From NCBI RefSeq assembly GCF_015234355.1, contig NZ_JADGMV010000001.1, forward strand, positions 372,001 through 436,000: a stretch of 64,000 nt of DNA. Reading direction: 5' to 3'. Made by a program: the position numbers and the translations under genes. Shown here one piece after another: positions 53,240 to 62,153 of the stretch; the first letter of the stretch is position 1; the number at the start of each line of letters is the position of its first letter. The notes below the pieces were generated by a model, which searched no databases, was not told where the DNA came from, and saw only the letters and a program-made list of their open reading frames with translations. This DNA is from Psychrobacter sp. NG25. Lineage in GTDB: Bacteria > Pseudomonadota > Gammaproteobacteria > Pseudomonadales > Moraxellaceae.

Positions 53240-54625
53240 CTATTTAGCGCGCCCAATGCCTATATAGTCACCCACTAGGCTATTAATTTGCATCCGTGTC
53301 AACGTATTTTGCGCATCAAATACCGGCATAGCTTGTTGATTAATTTTGGCAATATCTAATTGATCTCGTGGCGACCAACTCACGACAAAAATTGCCTGAG
53401 CCTCACGAAGTTGCTCATAAGGATTATCAATCAACTCAAGTAATGGTTGCTGCTGATAAAGCACAGCCAGTTCGGCCTGCGCTTTGTCACTATAGACTAT
53501 AGTACGAATATTATAAGACCACAGTAAAGCCAACAATGGATGAATAGCTGATCCTGCCGTACGTCCAGATCCTGCTTTATAGCTACCACCCCAGACCATC
53601 ACGGTTTTATTATCGATAAAACCATCAAAATATTGCCAAAACTTACGGAATATCAGCTCTTTTTGGTCTTCGTTGATGTGCATGACTGACTGCAACAGCG
53701 GCATATTTAAACTGTGCGTTTGGCTTGACTGCTGTAATTTAGACAATTCAGTAGGGAGCGTATTACCACCAAACCCCCAGCCGGCCTGTAGGTAACTGCT
53801 ACCGACCCGCTCGTCCAGACCCATGATACGACTAACTTGCTTGATATCAACCTGTTGGCTATCCGCCAAGCGTGACATCTCATTCATAAAACTCACTCGC
53901 GTCGCAAGCATCGCCATGATACTACTACGAGCAAATTCTATCGTAGCAATATCAGCGTGATGTGCGGCACGTGCGTGCTGCATTAAAGGTTTTAATACTT
54001 CTAGATGTTGGCTACTATTGGCTGTTTTTTCACCCAGTAGCCATAATGAAGGATTTAACATTGAACTATAAGCATCGCCGTCTTGTAAAAAGACAAATGG
54101 CAGATAGTATACCCAAGCACGCTGTAAATGCTGAGCCAGTGCTGAGACCTTTCCTAACTGCTCGATACCACTCATAACCACAGGTAGCACCTGCTGATGG
54201 CTATGATTGAATGCCGTAATCCAACTGGATTCTGTCCATACTAATTTGATGCTGTCTAAAAACAACCAGTAAAGTGCCACAGTGCTTTGATTATCAACTT
54301 CGTCATGACTTGCCGATTCATAGCACTTTATTAACGTGTTGGCACTATCTGGCAACGCTTTGCTGGTAATAATCTGCTGCTGCTCATACATCTGCCACAG
54401 CGCTTGCAAATGATGCTCAAAGCCATATTGCTGTATCTGCTGAGTTAATAAATCCATATCTGCATACAAATGGACGCGTTGACCTAGACTTGCCAGCACC
54501 ACGGCACTGGTAATAGCTTCAATACTATGACCAATAAGCACACAAACTTGATTGCCATGAGCACCTTGTGGCTTAGATGCCTGTATATGTGTGGGTGTGC
54601 GATCGTTTGTAGAATCAGCGCTCAT
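53240..54625 (-). CDS. Degenerate UDP-glucose/nucleotide-sugar dehydrogenase homologue
   Basis: 461 residues. The overall course matches UDP-glucose 6-dehydrogenase: a central helix block EFARSSIMAMLATRVSFMNE, SRIMGLDERVGSSYLQAGWGFGG, and a C-terminal domain with KTVMVWGGSYKAGSGRT and FVVSWSP. Two essential parts are gone. The NAD-binding GxGYVG is GHSIEA, and the catalytic Cys of GGSCFPKD is replaced, the segment reading GGNTLPTEL. The middle (residues 100-190) is diverged. By position, between pgi and the phosphohexomutase, it occupies the ugd place of Acinetobacter capsule loci. The frame is intact over its full length, so it is not a simple decaying gene. Likely a non-catalytic relative; role unknown. 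Confidence 0.78.
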   Translation of the reverse strand: MSADSTNDRTPTHIQASKPQGAHGNQVCVLIGHSIEAITSAVVLASLGQRVHLYADMDLLTQQIQQYGFEHHLQALWQMYEQQQIITSKALPDSANTLIKCYESASHDEVDNQSTVALYWLFLDSIKLVWTESSWITAFNHSHQQVLPVVMSGIEQLGKVSALAQHLQRAWVYYLPFVFLQDGDAYSSMLNPSLWLLGEKTANSSQHLEVLKPLMQHARAAHHADIATIEFARSSIMAMLATRVSFMNEMSRLADSQQVDIKQVSRIMGLDERVGSSYLQAGWGFGGNTLPTELSKLQQSSQTHSLNMPLLQSVMHINEDQKELIFRKFWQYFDGFIDNKTVMVWGGSYKAGSGRTAGSAIHPLLALLWSYNIRTIVYSDKAQAELAVLYQQQPLLELIDNPYEQLREAQAIFVVSWSPRDQLDIAKINQQAMPVFDAQNTLTRMQINSLVGDYIGIGRAK

Positions 54626-54665
54626 AAGCTTACCTTTTCACGTTATTAATGTATCGGCAGCAGAA

Positions 54666-56342
54666 TTAAGACAGCTGTCTAATGTGTTGTAGCAGCTGAT
54701 CAGTAGAGGTATCAAATTGATCTTGAGACTCTTGCTGTGTGTGTTGCATCGCTTGATGTACGGACTCTGCCATTTGCTTCCCCATCTCCACGCCCCATTG
54801 ATCAAACGGGTTGATATCCCAGATACTGGCCATGACGTAGACCTTATGTTCATAAAGCGCAATCAGCGCTCCTAAACTATGCGGCGTCAGCTCATCGATC
54901 AGCAACGTGGTTGATGGTTGATTGCCACGGTAATATTTATACTTGTCCGCAGCAGAAGCTACTTGAACCTCAGACTCTTGGAGCGCAGCATTACCAAACG
55001 CCAGTACGCGACTTTGCGCCAAACAATTGGCTAAAGACAGTTCATGCTGTTGTTGTAATGAGGCGTTTTTCATTTCGCCACTATAGCGCCGCACGCAAGC
55101 AATAAAGTCGCAAGAGACTTGCTGTGTCCCTTGATGTAGCAATTGATAAAACGCATGCTGAGCATTGGAGCCAATCTCGCCCCATAGAATTGGGCACGTA
55201 TCATAGTCAATATGATCGCCATGCTGAGTAACGGACTTACCATTACTTTCCATCTCTAACTGAGTTAAGTAGCTTGGCAAATAGCTGAGACGACCATCGT
55301 AGGGTAATACGGTGTGAGCGTTCACCTGTAAAAAGGTACTGTTCCAAACGGCAAGCAGCCCTAATAATACGGGCAAGTTCTCCGAAAAGTCAGCTTGCGC
55401 AAAGTGCTCGTCCATACTGTGAGCCCCAGCCAATAACTCTTTGAAACCAGACATACCAATACGAATAGCAATCGCCAGTCCAATCGCCGACCATAAAGAG
55501 AACCGACCGCCGACCCATTCCCAAAGTTGCAGCTGATGCTCAGGGTGAATCCCCCAAGCACTCATTTTTTCACTATTGGCTGATATTCCAATAAAATGGC
55601 GACGTAATACACTGTCTTCAGTACCCGCGCGCAGCTTAGCAGTGGCAAATAGCCAAGATAATGCCGTCTTAGCATTGGATAAAGTATCGACAGTACCAAA
55701 GGATTTGGACGATATGATAAATAGAGTCGTCTCAGGATTTAGATGTTTCAGCAAGTTATCAAGCTGAGTGCCATCCATGTTGGAGACAAAATGTACTTCT
55801 ATCTCTGTATCTGCCCACTCATCAAGCGCAGTCGTCGCCATGAGCGGTCCAAGATCGGAGCCACCAACCCCAATATTAACGACATCAGTGATAGCCTTAC
55901 CTGAAAAACCACGCCATGTGCCACTACGAACCCGCTCAGATAGTCTCGCTACCTGCGCTAAACTATGATGTACATCAGCAACGATATTTTGATTTTCAAC
56001 TTGTAAAGTGGCTGTTTCTGGCAGGCGTAGCGCCGTATGTAGCGCCGCACGCTCTTCACTGGTATTCACCAAAGCGCCCTGCATAAGCGCATCAATACGT
56101 GTCGACAATTCACAGCTCTCTGCTAGCTGAAATAGAGTTGCCAGCACCTGTTCATCAATACATTGCTTGCTATAGTCCATGTACAGCGCGCCAGCTTGCA
56201 TACTAAAGCGCGCAGCACGACTGTCATCTTGCGCAAACAGCTGTGCAAGCGACCATGGCTGCTTGGCAAGCGTTTGTAGTTGCTGCCAGTATTCAGAACG
56301 GCGAGCACTGTGATAGCTTATGTCGTCTTTGATATCAACCAT
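54666..56342 (-). CDS. pgi: Glucose-6-phosphate isomerase
   Basis: Pgi interconverts glucose 6-phosphate and fructose 6-phosphate, linking gluconeogenesis to sugar-nucleotide supply. 558 residues, normal length. Signature blocks: DVVNIGVGGSDLGP, FIISSKSFGTVDTLSNA, WVGGRFSLWSAIGL, ILWGEIGSNAQHAFYQLLHQG and FDQWGVEMGK with the catalytic Lys at the C-terminus. It is 3 bp downstream of galU and 40 bp upstream of the UGD-like gene, giving a galU-pgi-UGD-like unit. Confidence 0.96.
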   Translation of the reverse strand: MVDIKDDISYHSARRSEYWQQLQTLAKQPWSLAQLFAQDDSRAARFSMQAGALYMDYSKQCIDEQVLATLFQLAESCELSTRIDALMQGALVNTSEERAALHTALRLPETATLQVENQNIVADVHHSLAQVARLSERVRSGTWRGFSGKAITDVVNIGVGGSDLGPLMATTALDEWADTEIEVHFVSNMDGTQLDNLLKHLNPETTLFIISSKSFGTVDTLSNAKTALSWLFATAKLRAGTEDSVLRRHFIGISANSEKMSAWGIHPEHQLQLWEWVGGRFSLWSAIGLAIAIRIGMSGFKELLAGAHSMDEHFAQADFSENLPVLLGLLAVWNSTFLQVNAHTVLPYDGRLSYLPSYLTQLEMESNGKSVTQHGDHIDYDTCPILWGEIGSNAQHAFYQLLHQGTQQVSCDFIACVRRYSGEMKNASLQQQHELSLANCLAQSRVLAFGNAALQESEVQVASAADKYKYYRGNQPSTTLLIDELTPHSLGALIALYEHKVYVMASIWDINPFDQWGVEMGKQMAESVHQAMQHTQQESQDQFDTSTDQLLQHIRQLS

Positions 56343-56345
56343 CAG

Positions 56346-57218
56346 CTATTCATCTTCTGCTAATTGCTGCTCGGCAAAGTAGATAAACGCCTGCATATAC
56401 GAGCGCATATCACCTGCATCATAGCTATTACCACGCATCGTCGTGACATTCACTCCGTATTCACTAATCAATGCATCAATGGCATCCGTCAGCTGAATCT
56501 CACCACCGACGGAGGCTTTAGTATTTGCCAAATAATCAAAAATCTTATTGCTAAAAACGTAACGACCAACAACTGCTAATTTAGAAGGTGCATCGGCTAA
56601 GTTAGGCTTTTCTACAAACCCTTCAACTTTAAAGCTAATGTTAATGTCTGATTGCTCATTAATATTACTGGCATCGCTCAACTTAGCAATACCGTATTTA
56701 TGCACATCTTCATCGGCAACATTATCGACCAATATCTGTGAGTGGTTGTCTGCGCCAAAAGCATCCATCATAAAGGCTAAGTTATCAGCCGTCATATTAC
56801 CAGTAAAAGGATCAAGCACGACATCAGGCAACAATACAGCAAAGTCATGCTCGCCAATGATTGGTCGAGCAGCGAGTACTGCATGACCCAAGCCTAAGGC
56901 TTTACCCTGACGTATCATCGACACCGTCACATCCTCTGGTAGCCAGTTTAAGCTATCAGCCAGCGCTTCTTTGCCTTTGTGGCGTAATTGATTGTCCAAT
57001 TCAGCATTGATATCAAAGTAGTTTTCTATCGCACTTTTTTGCGCATGACCGACTAGAACAATATGTTTGATACCCGCAGCAATCGCCTCTTCAACGACAT
57101 AATGAATAGCGGGACGATTACCTAAAGGCAATAACTCTTTAGGTACAGACTTAGACAGTGGCAGCATACGTGTACCAAAGCCTGCGACAGGAATAACGGC
57201 GTGAGTGATTTTTTTCAT
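56346..57218 (-). CDS. galU: UTP-glucose-1-phosphate uridylyltransferase
   Basis: GalU makes UDP-glucose for capsule, lipopolysaccharide and galE. 290 residues. The nucleotide-binding PVAGFGTRMLPLSKSVPKELLPL lies at the N-terminus; VLLPDVVLD provides the metal-binding Asp, and VEGFVEKP and GGEIQLTDAIDALI complete the family pattern. It is followed by pgi at 3 bp and preceded by galE (69-bp gap) on the minus strand, the right-hand end of the polysaccharide locus. Confidence 0.96.
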   Translation of the reverse strand: MKKITHAVIPVAGFGTRMLPLSKSVPKELLPLGNRPAIHYVVEEAIAAGIKHIVLVGHAQKSAIENYFDINAELDNQLRHKGKEALADSLNWLPEDVTVSMIRQGKALGLGHAVLAARPIIGEHDFAVLLPDVVLDPFTGNMTADNLAFMMDAFGADNHSQILVDNVADEDVHKYGIAKLSDASNINEQSDINISFKVEGFVEKPNLADAPSKLAVVGRYVFSNKIFDYLANTKASVGGEIQLTDAIDALISEYGVNVTTMRGNSYDAGDMRSYMQAFIYFAEQQLAEDE

Positions 57219-57287
57219 ATGGATAAGATTGTTTCAAAAGTTAAGTTAGAATAAGGTAGTAGATAAACGATGATAGATTAACAAGTA

Positions 57288-58349
57288 TCAAGATACATTG
57301 TATCCATTCGGGTTCGTGCTCTGCCAACGCCATGTATCTTGACACATATCAGCAATCGATAATTCAGTTTGCCACTCTAACAGCATTTTCGCTTTATCGG
57401 CACTGGCATAACAACTAGCAATGTCACCTGCTCGACGACCTGTAAACTGATAAGGAATAACCTGTCCAGATACGTCAGAAAATGCAGATACCAATTCTAA
57501 AACAGAAGTTCCTTTACCAGTTCCTAAATTAATAGGTAAAAAGCCTACTGAGTTCTTTTTTGTCGTACCACTTTCGTTTAGACTGGTTTGTTTATCTAGA
57601 TAATTTAGTGCAGCCACGTGACCTTGAGCCAAATCAGTAACATGAATAAAGTCACGGATACCTGTCCCATCTACGGTAGGGTAGTCATTACCAAAGATAC
57701 TGAGCTTATCAAGTTTGCCGACGGCCACTTGAGAAATATAAGGCATCAAGTTGTTAGGAATGTCATTGGGGTCTTCGCCAATCTGTCCTGATGTATGCGC
57801 GCCTACTGGATTAAAATATCTAAGAGCAATCAGGTTCCAACTGTCATCAGACACAGCTAAATCTTCTAAGATATGTTCAACTGCAAGCTTACTTTGTCCA
57901 TAAGGATTGGTACAAGAGCGCTTCGAGCTCTCATCGATAGGTAAGGATTCAGGATCACCATAGACAGTGGCAGATGATGAAAAAACTAGATTTTTAATAT
58001 TATATTCTGCCATAACTTCTAACAAGGTTATGGTGCCGTTGACATTGTTATTGTAATACAGCAATGGCTTTGCTACTGACTCCCCAACTGCTTTTAATCC
58101 AGCAAAGTGAATCACGCCAAAGAATTCGTGCGAAGCAAAGACTTCTCTGAGTAACTCAGTATCTCGAATATCCCCTTCGATAAACTCAACTGTCTGTCCA
58201 ATAAGAGTAGAGACACGGTTAATCGCTTCACGGCTACTATTAGATAAGTTATCGTACACAACAACATCATAGCCTGCTTCATGTAATGCTATACAAGTAT
58301 GGGAACCGATATATCCAGCACCGCCAGTAACTAATATTTTATTTTTCAT
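57288..58349 (-). CDS. galE: UDP-glucose 4-epimerase
   Basis: GalE interconverts UDP-glucose and UDP-galactose. 353 residues of the extended SDR fold: GGAGYIGSHT at the N-terminus, the SSSATVYG catalytic Ser/Thr segment, the YxxxK pair in NPYGQSKLAVEH and ALRYFNPVGAH. A 12-residue loop (LDKQTSLNESGTTKKNSVGF) near residue 265 is longer than in E. coli. By sequence it could also act on UDP-GlcNAc (Gne). It is first in the minus-strand unit galE-galU-pgi-UGD-like and divergent from the KpsC-like gene. Confidence 0.94.
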   Translation of the reverse strand: MKNKILVTGGAGYIGSHTCIALHEAGYDVVVYDNLSNSSREAINRVSTLIGQTVEFIEGDIRDTELLREVFASHEFFGVIHFAGLKAVGESVAKPLLYYNNNVNGTITLLEVMAEYNIKNLVFSSSATVYGDPESLPIDESSKRSCTNPYGQSKLAVEHILEDLAVSDDSWNLIALRYFNPVGAHTSGQIGEDPNDIPNNLMPYISQVAVGKLDKLSIFGNDYPTVDGTGIRDFIHVTDLAQGHVAALNYLDKQTSLNESGTTKKNSVGFLPINLGTGKGTSVLELVSAFSDVSGQVIPYQFTGRRAGDIASCYASADKAKMLLEWQTELSIADMCQDTWRWQSTNPNGYNVS

Positions 58350-58494
58350 AACATCGATCCGTTACTTTATGAATTAGTTATTCGTCTTTGCTCATAAATG
58401 CAACTATACTGGGAACTATAATACATTGCCAACGTAAATATATTAATAATGTATATCCAATCCTCCGCTACCAACCCAAGCCGTCGACTACGTC

Positions 58495-59481
58495 ATGAAA
58501 TTCAATAACTACTTCAAACCACTATTATCAGGTTACTATAGACACCATCGCTACCCTAATCAACGTTTGGCGCTAGTGGTTGGTATGTTGCCATGGAAAG
58601 ATATCGTCAGCGAATGGGTGTTTGAATCGGCACATGTACAAATACAACGGCATTTCGATCAACGCTACTTCAACCTGTGGTTAAAACCCTTTATTAAACA
58701 CGTCAATCCTGTCATCTATATTTGGGGTTATAAAGCACCTGAGTATTTCATTGATTATATACGAGAGCAAAATTTAGACATTTTCTTCTTAGAAGATGGT
58801 TTTATTCGTTCAGGGCCTGATGATGATAGTAGCGTTCCGCCATTATCTATCGTGATGGATAGCCAAGCCCCATACTTCGATACGACTCGTCCAAATGATT
58901 TGACAGATTTAATTGCCAACTTTGACTTTGAGCAGGACGGCTATGATGAGGTGTTGGCACGGGAGATGCTAGATTATTATATATCGCATAGGGTAAGCAA
59001 ATATAATCATCAGCCTTATGTCGATGTTGCACCAATATATGGTGTTAAGAATAAAAAACGCATTTTGGTATTAGGTCAGGTACCACATGATGATTCATTA
59101 AAATACGGTGGCGGCATGGGCATTACACTGCTTGATGTAGTCAATCAGGCTATTGAGGAAAACCCTGACGCACAAATCATCGTAAAACCACATCCAATGA
59201 CACTCGATGATTCATCCATTGTTAGCACACTTACTGAGCTAGATTGTCTTATATTGACCCAGCCCATCCATTTGGTTGATGCCTTAGAGACGATAGACCA
59301 TGTCTATACAATTACTTCATTGGGTGGTTTCGAGGCGTTATTGAGAGGTAAAAAGGTCACAGTATTAGGGCGACCTTTTTATGAAAGCTTATGTATTAAT
59401 GATGCAAAATCCAACACACCGTTACTTTCTCAGTTATTTTATATCTGCTATTATGCCTACAATCTTATAACTAATACTTAA
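58495..59481 (+). CDS. Short KpsC/KpsS-like capsule polysaccharide protein
   Basis: 328 residues. KpsC and KpsS add the Kdo linker to lipid carriers of group-2 capsules. The segment IYIWGYKAPEYF, FFLEDGFIRS, RILVLGQVPHDDSLKYGG, IIVKPHPM and ITSLGGFEALLRGKKVTVLGRPFY (in pieces) are the family blocks. It corresponds to one of the two repeated halves of KpsC (about 670 residues). The usual GWGLTDD after GRPFY is missing and the end is shortened, so a small deletion near the C-terminus is possible. No membrane segment and no clear ribosome-binding site. Followed 47 bp later by wbpA. Confidence 0.75.
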   Translation: MKFNNYFKPLLSGYYRHHRYPNQRLALVVGMLPWKDIVSEWVFESAHVQIQRHFDQRYFNLWLKPFIKHVNPVIYIWGYKAPEYFIDYIREQNLDIFFLEDGFIRSGPDDDSSVPPLSIVMDSQAPYFDTTRPNDLTDLIANFDFEQDGYDEVLAREMLDYYISHRVSKYNHQPYVDVAPIYGVKNKKRILVLGQVPHDDSLKYGGGMGITLLDVVNQAIEENPDAQIIVKPHPMTLDDSSIVSTLTELDCLILTQPIHLVDALETIDHVYTITSLGGFEALLRGKKVTVLGRPFYESLCINDAKSNTPLLSQLFYICYYAYNLITNT

Positions 59482-59528
59482 ACAACCGAATATTATCATC
59501 TAATTAATTCGTATCAAAAGGTCATTTA

Positions 59529-60788
59529 ATGAATTCTAAGAAAATCGCGATCATAGGGTTAGGTTACGTAGGTCTACCACTGGCTTGCGCTTTCGCAAAG
59601 CAATATGATGTTATAGGTTTCGATATAAATGAAACACGTATTGATGAATTAACTAATGGAATTGATAAAACCAGAGAAGTAACTAGTGAATATTTAAAAA
59701 ACACTTCTCGCCTCACCTTTTCTTCTGATGTCAAAGAAATAGCTGCAGCAAACGTATTTATTATTACCGTCCCTACGCCAATTGATGATAATAACTTACC
59801 TGACCTAACTCCCTTGATCAAAGCTTCGCAAATGTTGAGCAAGATCATCAAGAAAAACGATATCGTTATCTATGAGTCGACAGTATATCCAGGTGCTACA
59901 GAAGAGGTTTGTATTCCTGAATTAGAAAAGTCAAAACTTGAGCTAAATACAGATTTCGGTGTGGGCTACTCTCCTGAACGTATTAACCCTGGTGATAAAC
60001 TACGTACAGTAGAGAATATATTAAAAGTTACTTCAGGTTCAAATTCTTACTATACAGATATAGTAGATGAGCTATACAGCTCAGTAATTACTGCTGGTAC
60101 ATTTAAAGCTTCATCTATCAAAGTTGCTGAAGCTTCTAAAGTTATTGAAAATACTCAGCGTGATGTCAATATTGCTTTGATAAACGAGCTGGCTCTTATT
60201 TTCAACGAAGTCGGTATAGACACCCATGAGGTAATAGAAGCAGCTGCTACCAAATGGAACTTTATCAAATTAATGCCAGGTTTAGTAGGTGGGCATTGTA
60301 TTGGTGTAGACCCTTATTATCTCGCTCATAAAGCTTCCTCTTTAGGTTTAAACCCTAATTTAATTTTGACCTCGCGTGCAATCAATAACTCTATGAGTAA
60401 GTTTGTTGCCGAGCAAACTATTAAGAAACTTATTTCATATGGTAAGAACATCAAGGATGCACGTATTCTACTTTTAGGCGTCACTTTCAAAGAAAATTGC
60501 CCAGATGTTAGAAATACTAAAGTAACAGACATTGGTGTCGAGCTTGAAAAGTATGGCGTGAAAATGACTTACTCTGACCCTTGGGTCACTGAGGAGGATT
60601 GGAATAATCTAAACGTTGACCATATAGACTATGAAAGTATTGCAAAAGATAGTTTCGACGCTGTTATCGTAGCTGTGAACCATTCAGAGTTTGTTGGTGA
60701 AGACGACAAGATAAATAGTTTTTGTACTAAACCAAAAGTAATCATCGATGTTAAAGGCACATTAGTAAATCCAGATTGGCGTTTATAA
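59529..60788 (+). CDS. wbpA: UDP-N-acetyl-D-glucosamine 6-dehydrogenase (WbpA/TviB)
   Basis: 419 residues. The NAD site GLGYVGLPLA, STVYPGATEE and YSPERINPGD are intact, and the catalytic Cys lies in GGHCIGVDPYYL, followed by LGVTFKENCPDVRNTK. The VGGHCIGVDPYYL sequence and length place it with WbpA/TviB (UDP-GlcNAc substrate) rather than UDP-glucose dehydrogenases. It would supply UDP-GlcNAcA to wbpB, wbpE and wbpD at the right end of the window. AAAAGG precedes the ATG at moderate spacing. It is convergent with the glycosyltransferase gene. Confidence 0.93.
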   Translation: MNSKKIAIIGLGYVGLPLACAFAKQYDVIGFDINETRIDELTNGIDKTREVTSEYLKNTSRLTFSSDVKEIAAANVFIITVPTPIDDNNLPDLTPLIKASQMLSKIIKKNDIVIYESTVYPGATEEVCIPELEKSKLELNTDFGVGYSPERINPGDKLRTVENILKVTSGSNSYYTDIVDELYSSVITAGTFKASSIKVAEASKVIENTQRDVNIALINELALIFNEVGIDTHEVIEAAATKWNFIKLMPGLVGGHCIGVDPYYLAHKASSLGLNPNLILTSRAINNSMSKFVAEQTIKKLISYGKNIKDARILLLGVTFKENCPDVRNTKVTDIGVELEKYGVKMTYSDPWVTEEDWNNLNVDHIDYESIAKDSFDAVIVAVNHSEFVGEDDKINSFCTKPKVIIDVKGTLVNPDWRL

Positions 60789-60809
60789 ATATATAAACCA
60801 GTGAGAGAA

Positions 60810-60840
60810 AAAGCAAGAGTATAATTAATACCCTTGCTTT
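60810..60840. terminator. Likely terminator between wbpA and the glycosyltransferase gene
   Basis: AAAGCAAG (60810-60817) pairs with CTTGCTTT (60833-60840), and GTAT with ATAC inside, with one A-C mismatch. The T-tract is better on the minus strand. It lies in the convergent space of 75 bp. Confidence 0.6.
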
Positions 60841-60863
60841 CTACTAAAAATTACATGTTATTT

Positions 60864-62093
60864 TTACAATAGCTTATTTTCTATAGCTTGTGCTATATTT
60901 AGTTCCATAGATTGTTTCATATTCCTATAATCTATATCAGTAACATCATTTATAAAGTTGGTCCCAGTTTTATTGGTAAAAACCAGTCCACATCCAAAGT
61001 TTTCAATAATATCTGCAAGATAAGTTTTTTCGTAAGCAATTATAGGACACCCTAATGATTGAGCTTGAAAAAACTTATTAGGTAGTGCATATCTATAGCT
61101 AGGGTGGGTAGGATTTATTAAAATTAGAAAAAAAGGGTGTTGATAATGTACAATATGCTTTAAAAGAAAACTTTGATAATTCATGCCTTTAAATATTTTA
61201 AGACGATTAGAGTCACTATTCTCTTCCAAGTATACAATAGCCTCCTTTCTGTAATTACAAGCAATAACCAGTACATCATACTCGAAAGAAAGTCTAGCTA
61301 TGTCTTCAAGGCCTCGATCTAAAGATACATTACCTATATATATCAGTACACACTTATTTATATTAGTCTTCTTACTAGGTATAGTTTTTACATTTTTGAA
61401 GTTTTGGTTATATATACAGTGTATATAATCAGACTTACAGTGGTACATATTTGATAAGGTGTCAGCAAGGTATTTGCTTATAGTTATTATATTTTTTCTA
61501 CCTTTTAACTCTTCCATTTCTTTAAGGTAGATATAAAAAGATCTTTGAATCGAAGATTTATTCCTATTTCTAAAAACCTCAAGTTCGTGAATATCATATA
61601 TATAATCTACATGATCATAAGAATTGACAATACTTGCAGACACTAAGTTATTGCAAATTACAGAGGTATAACCGGAGGTATCAATTTTCTTTGATAGTAA
61701 ATAATTGTGATCATTACAAATTCCTTGTTTTGCTTTTCTTCTAAAAGCCAACGAAGAGTGATGAATAATCACCAATATTATAAACCATGGAAAATATATA
61801 ATATTCCTTAAAGCTTTCCAATATAATTTCTTCAGAATCTTTTTCTTTTGACTCTCAGTGTAAATATTATCTGGCTTTACCCTTAGAATGGTAATATCAT
61901 TAGTCAGTTTTTTTAATGCTTTTAATTGATTTAATACCCGTATATCAGTTTTTACATCTTCATCTGTAACAATTAATACACGTTCTAAATTAAAATCAAT
62001 TAAATAGCTAAAAAAATCTTCAACAATTGCTGCTGTTTCTGTTTCTTCATAAATATGACTAATGTCATCTAGATTTATTTCTTCAATTAACAT
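60864..62093 (-). CDS. GT-B fold glycosyltransferase (GT4-like)
   Basis: 409 residues. The N-terminal domain has DYIYDIHELEVF, in the place of the common DxHE motif, and the C-terminal domain begins with CVLIYIGNVSLDRGLEDI and contains YALPNKFFQAQSLGCPIIAYE, where an Asn/Glu-type nucleotide-sugar site is expected. A hydrophobic helix near residues 95-112 (IIYFPWFIILVIIHH) may anchor it to the membrane. Donor and acceptor are unknown. AT-rich codon use is stronger than in galE-galU, as usual for the variable part of polysaccharide loci. Separated from wbpE by 60 bp. Confidence 0.82.
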   Translation of the reverse strand: MLIEEINLDDISHIYEETETAAIVEDFFSYLIDFNLERVLIVTDEDVKTDIRVLNQLKALKKLTNDITILRVKPDNIYTESQKKKILKKLYWKALRNIIYFPWFIILVIIHHSSLAFRRKAKQGICNDHNYLLSKKIDTSGYTSVICNNLVSASIVNSYDHVDYIYDIHELEVFRNRNKSSIQRSFYIYLKEMEELKGRKNIITISKYLADTLSNMYHCKSDYIHCIYNQNFKNVKTIPSKKTNINKCVLIYIGNVSLDRGLEDIARLSFEYDVLVIACNYRKEAIVYLEENSDSNRLKIFKGMNYQSFLLKHIVHYQHPFFLILINPTHPSYRYALPNKFFQAQSLGCPIIAYEKTYLADIIENFGCGLVFTNKTGTNFINDVTDIDYRNMKQSMELNIAQAIENKLL

Positions 62094-62153
62094 TCATATG
62101 TAGCCTGTTACATTTGCTCTATTCAAATTTTTTGTTGGTTACTCTATTTTTTG

